A stretch of 64,000 bases of DNA from Sugiyamaella lignohabitans. Taxonomy: Eukaryota; Ascomycota; Dipodascomycetes; Dipodascales; Trichomonascaceae. Under the pieces are notes generated by a model. The model saw only the letters and a list, made by a program, of their open reading frames with translations. It was not told the DNA's origin and did not search any database. Position 1 is the stretch's first letter. Every line of letters begins with the position of its first letter. Below, in pieces: positions 21,542 through 30,137 of the stretch. Made by a program: the position numbers and the translations under genes. Location: the NCBI RefSeq assembly GCF_001640025.1, contig NC_031673.1:1736001-1800000 (forward strand), written 5' to 3'.

Positions 21542-23606
21542 TAATAGTAAATATCCAGTTCTGACCAGTTTTAGAATAGAGATGCTAAAGAAATTGCGAA
21601 GTAGGGTAGTCTGTTGTGAATGGCACTCTGTCTCTCTACAGTAGTATCAAGCTGTAATAGCTATCTCCAATTAGTTGCTGAATATAAATACTGAACAAAA
21701 GGGTGATATCTTGTCGATGACAATTCCCTCAGGCTATAATATCCATTCAATTAGTTTTGATTCTGAATACAAATCCTTAATACAGATGCTACTGTGCAAG
21801 GTACGCAGTTCTGCTGTAGATGACAACTCTCACAGGATGTAAAAACCACCTCAATTGGCTGATTCTGAATACAGTTGCTGAAGAAAGTGAAGTTACTGCA
21901 AAAAAAAAGTGTGGAAGAGCAATCTCTTAGCTTGAAACCAATTCTCTCTACTACTATAAGTTCAGTTGTCAGAGACACCTCAATACGCTGATTCTGACTC
22001 GCGACTGAGACAAATTGACACACCCACGCGAGCGAAATGGAAACCCAAAAAACAGTAACAGAATAAAAGAAAAATTTACTATACTAGCAATGAACAAACG
22101 ATAGAATGCCAATGAAATAAAAGAGCTTTTCTTAACTTTTGTTCCAAGTCAGTTCAGTTCAGTTCACGGCACATAACCAAAGACCCAAAGACCGTTGATT
22201 ATGCCAGAATAGAATCCGGAATTGATCTCCAAATGGTGAATGGTGCCACTTTTTGTGATTTGTGGTATCCGCTCGTGATACAAGAGTCGATACTACTCAA
22301 GGGTATGAAACAACACTTGACAAGTGAAAGTGAGAATGGTGAGATATCTGCTGCTGCAAAATGCTTGTTGGAGCAGGTGATTGTTTGTTAATCGGCTGGT
22401 ATCTCAAAACAGAACAGCCAAATGCAGAAAAAGTTAGGTACAGCTAATCATGCATTTTACCACCTATCGGCGATAGGGAGCCATGCATATTAAATAATTA
22501 CAGGACCTGGAGTCAGAAGGGGACTCAATATTCGGCCAATACTGGGAAATATCATCTTGTGAAGAATCGTAATCGCCCGTTAAATCGGCTGTAATCTAGA
22601 TCCGGAGATCATGTCTAACCTTGAACTACCTTTGAACTGCCACTAAACTGTCATTGAACTGCCAAACAGCCACCTCAAACCGTAATCAGTTAGTAACAGT
22701 GTTGCTTTGTAAGATAGCTTCTGACGCCAATGAGCAGGAGTCTTCTAGACGGCAGAGAAATATATTTTAAAGAGATCCCACTCCACATTGAAGTCGGTAT
22801 TGGCGGTCGGACACTTATCATCATTCCCCTGAGATTCCGAACCTCAATCCATAGTAATAGGTTTTCTGCTGTGCCGAAGCTTTTATCGTTTGTCTTAAAG
22901 GAGGATATTAGGAAATAAAATTCTGGTCAAATTCGACAATCGCAGGCTGCCTATTGGCAGGGCCAATCAACTATTTCAACTGGACTGAGGCTCAGTCCAT
23001 ACCATGCTATGTCATGGAGTGAACTGCTCACTGTAATAGAAAAAGCCATACAATCACTGCATACCACCTGCCATGAGTTGGCACTCTAAAGGAACACTAA
23101 TATTTTAGTGCGAGATCGAAGCTCTATACCATAACAATCGATTGAATTCCACACAGGAAACTCTCGTCATCTCAGAGCAACACTGGTCCGTTTTCACAAG
23201 GGACAATCTTTAACGAAATGTTTGACGAACAGATGTTGCCTGTCAAATTATCAAAGTTTCTACCATCATCGTTTACAATCAATGCGAATCTACTTTTTCT
23301 GGGACTATTATGAGAGCCCCATTTTACCAAAACGTTAGATTTTTTAGATATTTATAAGACTATATTCGTAAATAATCAGGTCTGGATGTAGTTAAACTTT
23401 CCATAGCAAATCAGTGTGGGGTCTGGGGCAGAGTTCCAGCAGAGCCGGAAGCATGCCCGTTCATTGAGAGACCCTTGAAAACCGAAACCCAATTGGCAAA
23501 CCACAGTTCGCGAAAAGTGTTTCCGAAAGATTTGGAAGAGAAACGGATGAGACCAGTCACCTGTGGGCTTGTGTGATTCCTCCCAACTGCGAACTGGCAT
23601 GATATA
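21542..23606. other. AT-rich intergenic region at the start of the accessory island
   Basis: No gene seen. 21660-22010 contains four loosely similar blocks around CTCAATTGGCTGATTCTG, about 85-130 bp apart. 22620-22672 has three loose repeats of TTGAACTGCC. 23417-23452 is a decayed GC element. Short open frames lack any family signal. Confidence 0.6.
23417..23452 (-). repeat. Decayed GC-element remnant
   Basis: GGGGTCTGGGGCAGAGTTCCAGCAGAGCCGGAAGC read in two pieces matches a right arm with several substitutions that break both stems. One of only two traces of the family between 20.7 and 41 kb. Confidence 0.6.
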
Positions 23607-23999
23607 GGTGTTTATGCTGAAGTGCAAAAACGTTGAGACAGATATGCATAAGAGTACGAATCACATGACTTTTAGCTGGAACAAGCAACAATAAGTCTGT
23701 GAGTTATACCTGCCTATTGCAGCATCTTAAGATTGCACTGTGAGATTACGATCTGATAAGGGTGAATAACTAACCATTATGAAAGAAGGTCAATGTCCAT
23801 GAAGTTCACAGCCAAAATACGAATATGTGAATGCTAATGCGAATACTAATGCAGTATCAACTAGTAGAGGTAACATAGCTACTAGAAACAAGTATCTGTG
23901 ACTGGCAACTATTTAGATCATAACTTATTGATTAATCTACTTATCCACTTTCACACCTCTATAATAATATTATTTTATTCTTCTTCTTTTAAACGTCAA
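23607..23999 (+). repeat. Left copy of a ~390-bp inverted repeat
   Basis: Starts at GTGTTTATGCTGAAGTGC and ends near TTCTTTTAAACGTCAAAA. Its reverse complement recurs at 28751-29146 with only scattered differences. No target-site duplication is visible outside either copy. Confidence 0.88.
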
Positions 24000-24149
24000 A
24001 AATAGGGAGACTGCAGCCAGTTTTGAAAATCCAATGCAGGTGACTCATGTGCTGCAGAAACTTCCCGCCAACGCGGTGGTTACCCCTGAGATTTCCGAGT
24101 ACGGTCTCTTAATGCACATCCATGTCGACTGCCCATGTTACCTGTAATA

Positions 24150-25105
24150 AAAGTGCCTCTCCTTTCTACAGTTTGCTCGAAGACTGATGATGTCTCATGG
24201 AAAGTCCAGAATTTCTCCACTGTTGCATAGTTGTCATTATTGTCTTCAAGTCCTTCGACGATCGCCTCAAGAGGGCATTTAAGGAACAGCAAAACATCTC
24301 GAGCGAACGTGGAATCGTCTTTAGATCCCAAATATCCCGATGTTTTGCCCTGCCAATACTGTGAGAAAAACGAGCTCTAGGATAGCCAAGACTGGACTTC
24401 TTTCGCAAGCACATGTAGCTCAAGTAAACGTGGTGAGAAGCTAGATCCTTGATCAATCTAGACTTACACGTACATGCTACTTTGAGTGATGGGAATACAA
24501 GGCGAATATATGCGAGGGGATCCATCTGATATTCCTTGAACTGAATATGGTTGAATAAGTGCTGAGCGCTAGACGGATCATCGTACGGCGATCGGAACAG
24601 TTGCTCTAACTCATGGTGCCATTCGACGGGGACCATGTGCAGCTACAAAAAATGCCACAATACATTTAAAATTGTGCTACAGTCCATACGTCTGCCAGTC
24701 TGGATTGATGGATTGATTTCCACATTGTGTATTTGAAAGATGTTTAGCATCACTGCAGTAAGATCCTCCACTTGGTTCTGTAGACCGTTCTGGGAACTGA
24801 GCAATCAAGAATCCCAATATGCAAGGATATAACTCCGCCTGGGAACAGAGGTCCTCTAAATTTATGTAGAAGTCCCTTTTCAAAGTATCCAAAGCTGACC
24901 TTCATGATCATGCTCTAATTCCTTCACAGATAAAGTAAGGGGGGGGGGGGGGGGGGGGGGGGCTGTTGGAAGCACAGTTTAATCCATTGACAAGCTTCTT
25001 CAATTTGCGCCGTCTCCGTAATAATGACAGATCTCTAAGTGATTGGGCTACGAACAACAAGTAATCTCTAACAGGAACAAGTTGGTAAAATGGATCATCT
25101 CGGTA
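24150..25105 (-). pseudogene. Decayed, C-terminally truncated NTPase paralogue (copy D)
   Basis: Reading on the minus strand, pieces in different frames match the N-terminal third of gene C: LDTLKRDFYINLEDLC and CSQAELYPCILGFL (near 24890-24790), HHELEQLFRSPYDDPSS (near 24620-24570), and KSRLIKDLASHHVYLSYMC (near 24460-24400). The start codon is lost (TACCGAG where C has ATGGCGGAACCAG). There are several frameshifts, a G24 run where C has GGGGGAGG, and the Walker A segment has become CTCKSRL. Similarity stops after the FEQTVER segment, so the NTPase core and nuclease-like part are missing. Closest to C rather than to its neighbour A. Confidence 0.9.
24939..24962. repeat. G24 homopolymer inside pseudogene D
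   Basis: 24 consecutive G residues. The homologous position in gene C (near 34120) reads CCTCCCCC on the plus strand, so the run looks like an expansion of a short G tract. Confidence 0.85.
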
Positions 25106-25386
25106 CTAATACAACTAAAAACTATAAAATTTATACTATAAATTCTAGACATTTAACTAGGACCAGGTCCTCGACGTCTTCTAGGACGATTTACAGGAGT
25201 AACCCTTCGCTTAAGAGTTTTCGATCCGTTTGTCGGTTCTTTACTTTCTCAATTGTCGGGTGCCAATGATTCCTCTGCATCAACCGCAGAGCTGGGCTTA
25301 TCCAACAGTTGGTTTGCGGACCGAGGGAGTAATCGACTAACAATAGAGGACATCCCCATTACTCGGGCCTCATGATGTCGCAGGCC
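25106..25386 (-). other. Relic of the C-terminal tail of gene A beyond its stop
   Basis: Past the TAA of gene A the same frame continues for about 45 codons (GLRHHEARVMGMSS ...), meets a TGA, then runs on to a basic block TPVNRPRRRRGPGPS and a TAA near 25151. The homologous basic block TPVNRLRRRRGP lies in another frame downstream of gene B, so the ancestral protein probably ended there. Confidence 0.65.
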
Positions 25387-28104
25387 TTAATTGGCTTCTG
25401 TTAGATTGTGCTGCTGCTCTTGTCTCTTCTTTTGGCGAGCTTCCTTAATCACATCTGTCTGTTTACGATAACCAGTCGACGCATTCCTTTGCAACGTAAC
25501 CTTTTCTGAAGGATTTCCGCTACCTTCTACAGCCAAATGAACCACTTGCTGCAATTTATCAATGAATTCGCTGTTTGAATTGTTGAGGGCTGTGACATGA
25601 AGGTCGTAGGCAAGATTAAAGTCTTGAGCTAACACAGCCTTTCTTTCTTGCACATGGATACCAGCCCAATCTTCTTGATTTGTAAAGTCATTTGCCCAAT
25701 TCTTATTATACCTGGGTTTCTGATCGAAACTGGTAGGTGCTCCTGCTCTCAATTTCATATGCAAACTGATAAATGGCTTGTATCGACCAAAGATCAGCTG
25801 CGTTGCTCCGGCCATCCTATCGTGAATGGAGGCGTAATGACCACTACGTAAATATTCGTTCTCACTGACGTGAATGAGAAGAACACTGAATGCTTGAGAT
25901 ACTAAACTTAACTCCGCTAACCCCCATTGACTATCCTCGTCCCCTTCAAAGAGTCTGATGTTCGTAAGGTCAACCTGTCTGCTTTCCAAATATATGGGGA
26001 TGACGAAATCAAAATCTCTGCCTCTTCTTTCAAAGCAAAATCCACAGCCTCTCAAGAATCCGAGCGCCAACATCCGTATAGTACACTCAGAGTCAAGAGT
26101 CATCCAGTGGTTGATATGTATTCTCTCATTAAGTAACTGATGTTCATTTGGATGGCCAGAGCTACAGGTGACGTGATATTTTTCATTGAGACCATTGAAA
26201 AGATCACGAACACGACAGTAATTGCTCTGTAAGCCACCGCGCAAACCTGCAGTTTTCAGAACATCCAGCAACATCCATCTCGCGATAAATTCACTAGCAT
26301 TCGCAGAAGACAGGACCTTGTCGCTAAGCAGGTGTGAAATAAGATCAAGTTCATTTTCGCCTTCCAAGATTTTATGGGCTGCCATGACCAGAATTGGCTC
26401 ACTAGGATATCCTACCTTGAGATCATCAAGTTTATCAGACATAGATAAGACTGTGGCCATTCGTGATTCTACCAGTCTTCCCTTTGTACGAAAACTGAAA
26501 TTCATGGGCACGGCGTATACAACAAGAAGGATATGATGCTTTGATAGCCCGTCATTGCTTCTCCCACTAATCTTAGCACTGGCGTCCGCCAGAAGTTTGT
26601 TCTCACGGCCACTGTCAATATACTCCTTCCACGCAGGTCTACCAAATTTAGCATAGAATCTCAAAGTTCCAATGTCACTGAAATTTAATGTAAGTGGTGT
26701 TTCACCCCATCGTACGTGCATATCGAAGGTGCCGAGGTCGTACCAGGGCTCAACGTCGATTACTCCAATCTCACTTAAGTACACATCATAATCACGAACA
26801 CCTGATGTACTCGCAAGAACTATAGCAAACCCTGTCCATAGGTCTTCAGCCACAAGGCAACGTGCCACCTTCTTGAGCATATGAAAATATGGGAAGTTCA
26901 TGTTATCTATGGCATTTTTCATATTCAGAATTCCAGCTTCGTCGATGGCGAGCGCAAAATATTCTTCTATATTTGTGTCCTTATTCTTCCTGAGTGCCGT
27001 GCAGTATTTCTTCCATTCTCCTCTTAGTAGCTCTTTTACATCTTGAGATAGAATGACAGTATCAACTGTGACAGTAACCGCTTGGGGAAATGAGAGGATT
27101 TTCCATATTTCATTATATTCCTGTCGTGTCTTGTTTTTGATAAAATTCATCTGTACAGTTCGATCGAAGGCTGATGATTTTTCCTGGAAAGTCCAGAATC
27201 CTTTGACTGTTGCATAGTTGTCTTCATTGTTCTCAATTCCTCTGACGATTTCTTGAAGTGTGCAAATAAGGAATAGCAAAACATCTTGAGCGATATCGGG
27301 ATCGTCTGCAGTACTTAAATACCCCCATCCAATGATCCTATCAATACTGCTAGCGAAAAGAGAGCTAGAATGGCCAGAATTCAATTTCTCGCCTAAGTTC
27401 ATATAACTCAAGTAAACGTGATGAGAAGCTAGACCCTTGATCAAGCTAGACTTACCATACATGCTACTTTGAAAGATGTGAATACAAGGTGAATGTATAC
27501 GGGGAAATCCGTCTGTTACTTTCCGAATTGCCTCTTTAATAAAGCTGAAAAAAGGCTGAGGAGATAGGCCCGCGTATCTCTCAATCAGTTGAGCTGCTTC
27601 TTGTGGGGCTCGCGACGAGGCATGAGCTGCTACAAACAATGCCACAATCTCTCCAAAATTGTTGTACGGTCCATCTGTCTGCCAGTCATGAAGTACCTGC
27701 ACATTGTTTTTATGACAGATGTTTTTTATCAATTCAGAAATATTCTCGACTTCGTACGGTTGCCGCTCGGGGCGTTGAGAAATCAAGAATTCGAATATGC
27801 AAGGATGTAACTCCTCATCGCGACAGAGGTTCTCTAAGTTTACGTAGAAATACCTTTTAAAAGTATCCAGAGCTGATCTGCCGTGATTCTCTTGTAATTC
27901 GTCTAGCGTGCTGGGGAAGGAGTAGATAGCATCGTGTAAGCTGTCGAGGTAGCCAAACGAACACAAAGTCTCACATAGATCGACAATCTTATGAAACCTT
28001 CGCTCCATCTTATTGCAACCCCAACGTTTATCCAATTTGGCTACGAAACTCAGATAGTCTTTAACAGGACCTAATAGATAGAATGGATCATCTTGTTCGG
28101 TCAT
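25387..28104 (-). CDS. Crinkler-associated-type P-loop NTPase with degenerate nuclease-like domain (paralogue A)
   Basis: 905 residues, one frame, ATG at 28104. Seen: a Walker A-like FQSSMYGKSS (211-220), a Walker B-like EYFALAIDEAG (381-391), a following IVLAST (428-433), then LRFYAKFGRPAW (481-492), GYPSEPILVMAAHKIL (565-580), HINHW (663-667), and a hydrophobic block FDFVIPIYLES (698-708) with LLIHVSENE (742-750). These match in order, by memory of the pattern, the large fungal NTPase proteins that occur with Crinkler (CRN) genes: GKSRL ... DEA ... GRPLW ... SEP ... DLxIPI ... IQVKN, where the last two are a PD-(D/E)XK nuclease fold. Here the ExK-like signature is lost (HVS), so nuclease activity is doubtful. 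No CRN N-terminal header, signal peptide or membrane segment. Cellular role unknown. Residues about 561-747 are nearly identical to B at the DNA level. Confidence 0.75.
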   Translation of the reverse strand: MTEQDDPFYLLGPVKDYLSFVAKLDKRWGCNKMERRFHKIVDLCETLCSFGYLDSLHDAIYSFPSTLDELQENHGRSALDTFKRYFYVNLENLCRDEELHPCIFEFLISQRPERQPYEVENISELIKNICHKNNVQVLHDWQTDGPYNNFGEIVALFVAAHASSRAPQEAAQLIERYAGLSPQPFFSFIKEAIRKVTDGFPRIHSPCIHIFQSSMYGKSSLIKGLASHHVYLSYMNLGEKLNSGHSSSLFASSIDRIIGWGYLSTADDPDIAQDVLLFLICTLQEIVRGIENNEDNYATVKGFWTFQEKSSAFDRTVQMNFIKNKTRQEYNEIWKILSFPQAVTVTVDTVILSQDVKELLRGEWKKYCTALRKNKDTNIEEYFALAIDEAGILNMKNAIDNMNFPYFHMLKKVARCLVAEDLWTGFAIVLASTSGVRDYDVYLSEIGVIDVEPWYDLGTFDMHVRWGETPLTLNFSDIGTLRFYAKFGRPAWKEYIDSGRENKLLADASAKISGRSNDGLSKHHILLVVYAVPMNFSFRTKGRLVESRMATVLSMSDKLDDLKVGYPSEPILVMAAHKILEGENELDLISHLLSDKVLSSANASEFIARWMLLDVLKTAGLRGGLQSNYCRVRDLFNGLNEKYHVTCSSGHPNEHQLLNERIHINHWMTLDSECTIRMLALGFLRGCGFCFERRGRDFDFVIPIYLESRQVDLTNIRLFEGDEDSQWGLAELSLVSQAFSVLLIHVSENEYLRSGHYASIHDRMAGATQLIFGRYKPFISLHMKLRAGAPTSFDQKPRYNKNWANDFTNQEDWAGIHVQERKAVLAQDFNLAYDLHVTALNNSNSEFIDKLQQVVHLAVEGSGNPSEKVTLQRNASTGYRKQTDVIKEARQKKRQEQQHNLTEAN
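25864..26423 (-). repeat. 560-bp near-identical tract shared by A and B (copy in A)
   Basis: Pairs with 30699-31258. By eye I count about seven differences in 560 bases and no indels, while flanking coding DNA is much more diverged. Encodes the SEP-to-LIHV part of the protein. Confidence 0.85.
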
Positions 28105-28217
28105 ATTTGTTTCGAAATTGAAGATGAATTACTGTCACTGGGGTGCTATGTATGTCTATGTATATGAGGCCAACGCTGTAGCATTTTAAATACAAGAGCG
28201 AGTTGTACGTACATCAA

Positions 28218-28225
28218 CACGTGAC
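28218..28225 (-). promoter_or_regulatory. GTCACGTG box upstream of gene A
   Basis: 113 bp before the ATG; matches the Cbf1-type bHLH site. The same octamer lies at nearly the same distance upstream of gene B. Confidence 0.5.
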
Positions 28226-28474
28226 AGTCCTAGGGGTGAACAATGTTTAGGAAAAGGAATAATAGCATTAGAAACCAAATCTGATGAAATATAATGGAAG
28301 GGCAATGAGAGGTATTAACTTGGAGAACCCAATAGTATTCTATTAGGGCCACGATATACACGTGTTGGCATTGAGAAAATAAAGAACTATAGATCTAATA
28401 TGATCCAAGCTCTGCGCAGAGACATTAGGTGATATTAACAGGAAACAATTATCCTTGCCTATAATTTCAGTTAC

Positions 28475-28500
28475 AAAAGATGCCTCAAAAGATGCCTCAA
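28475..28500. repeat. GATGCCTCAA tandem motif upstream of A
   Basis: Two copies of AAGATGCCTCAA in a row; three spaced copies exist in the homologous place upstream of B (33289-33344). Confidence 0.65.
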
Positions 28501-28750
28501 CGATAAGGAGAGCTGTCCCTATGCAGTATATAGTGAAACGTGTCATCTGAGAACGTATACGGACAAATGTCTGAATGTATGAGTCATATATATACATAAT
28601 ATTATCGGCTCAACTACTATAGTATATACTTCGGAACTAATCCCACATAATATAAAATTTATGAGCACAACATACATTTTACCGGATCTTGAACAAGTTA
28701 TCATGCATATGCAAGTTAATTTACTTTCACGCGATAAACTTCTCGGTTTT

Positions 28751-29146
28751 GATGTTTAAAAGAAGAATAATAAAATAATATTATTATGAAGGTGTGAAAG
28801 TGGATAAGTAGATCAGTCAAAATATGATCTAAATAGTTGCCAGTCACAGATACTTGTTTCTAGTAGCTATGTTACCTCTACTAGTTGATATTGCATTAGT
28901 ATTCGCATTAGCATTCACATATTCGTATTTTGGCTGTGAACTTCATGGACATTGACCTTCTTTCATAATGGTTAGTTATTCACCCTTATCAGATCGTAAT
29001 CTCACAGTGCAATCTTAAGATGCTGCAATAGGCAGGTATAACTCACAGACTTATTGTTGCTTGTTCCAGCTAAAAGTCATGTGATTCGTACTCTTATGCA
29101 TATCTGTCTCAACAGCTTTTGCACTTCAGCATCAACACTCGTCAAT
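28751..29146 (-). repeat. Right copy of the ~390-bp inverted repeat
   Basis: Reverse complement of 23607-23999. Together the copies enclose pseudogene D and gene A with its promoter (about 5.5 kb end to end). Confidence 0.88.
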
Positions 29147-30137
29147 CCTTAAATGAAGGTGATCAATCGGAAGCAGTTAATAATTTTTTTTCTATTTTTA
29201 TTGTTATTGGTGTATTACTGATTGGAATAAAGAAATTTGATATTTGCGACCCTCCAGCCTGTCGTTGACTGTTTCTTGAAAGTTTTCAATGTTGTATCTT
29301 GCCGCGACGTAATCCATACTCAGACTATTGGAGTACACATGTTCGAAGCTAACAAGCCGAAACTTCAAGATTCTCCTGAGACGTTTCTGATGACCTTGCA
29401 TTCCAGACTTGAGTGTGGCAGCTGTATTTTAACTCACGGTGACCATGAAATGAATTGGAAGAAGCTACAGGTTCTGTTTCAGACCGCCAATTATTTGATG
29501 TGCTCCAACTGGTTACAGAACTCTAACTCCGCGACTCGAATCACCATCTTCATTGGCACAGTCTGATTTATCTGATTCACAGCCTGAAAAATTGCAGGAC
29601 CCTGCTGTTCCAAGGTTGACGATATCTAGTGGTCAAGACCGGCGTTGTCTGGCTACTAAGTATGCACCCACATTCTGTTCCAAATCGCGGCAGACGCGAG
29701 TGTCACATTTTGGATATTATCCACCCTGGATCTGGGATTTAGTGGTCTCGTATCACTTGCCTGCCAGAACATGTCAGGTCCAGAGCTCGAGTCATTACAA
29801 AGATAGTCGACTCAGTTCAAATTTTCTTGGGCATACTAGATGAGGTGGCAGTGAATTGTATTCCCTTGCGATCCTTGTAACGAGGGTGAAGAAAGACAAA
29901 TATTTGGATAGTAAAGCTCATAAAATTGTGAATAATTAGCTAAGGAGTTTATTTGGTGCTAAACAAAAAATAAAAAGCTAAGATCAGGATACTAAATTTG
30001 TACTCTAAATTGTAACATTTACCTAAGACAGGGTCCTCGACGTCTCCTAAGACGGTTTACTGGAGTGGCTTTCGCTGAAGAAAATTCGCTCAGTCTTCGG
30101 GTTCTTTGCTTCCTGAATTATCGTGTGCCTATTCTTC
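29147..30137. other. Gene-poor stretch downstream of gene B
   Basis: Two short plus-strand open frames (29237-29566, 29553-29843) have no recognised family. 29655-29875 is a relic of the 5-phosphatase gene. 30020-30137 holds the eroded tail of gene B, including TPVNRLRRRRGP in a frame different from the protein. Confidence 0.6.
29655..29875 (-). pseudogene. Relic of the 3' part of an OCRL-type 5-phosphatase gene
   Basis: About 220 bp align by eye to 37462-37685 with the same orientation: CATTCTGTTCCAAATCG vs CATTCTGTTGCAAATCG, TGCCTGCCAGAACATGTCAGG vs the equivalent with CA for GA, then AAAGATAGTCGAC and ATTCCCTTGCGA shared. Many substitutions and small indels; no open frame is kept. Confidence 0.75.

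Larger units (their letters stand above)
28105..28750. other. Upstream region of gene A, homologous to that of gene B
   Basis: Shared with 32919-33490: TATATGAGGC(C/T)AA close to the gene, CACGTGAC, a GGAAAAG(G/A)AA block, and a TTACAAAAGATGCCTCAA block. The duplication that made A and B therefore included the promoter. Confidence 0.7.

Noticed and set aside
29237..29843. Two plus-strand open frames as possible genes
   Set aside because: The second overlaps the 5-phosphatase relic on the opposite strand; neither has a recognisable motif or clear start context.
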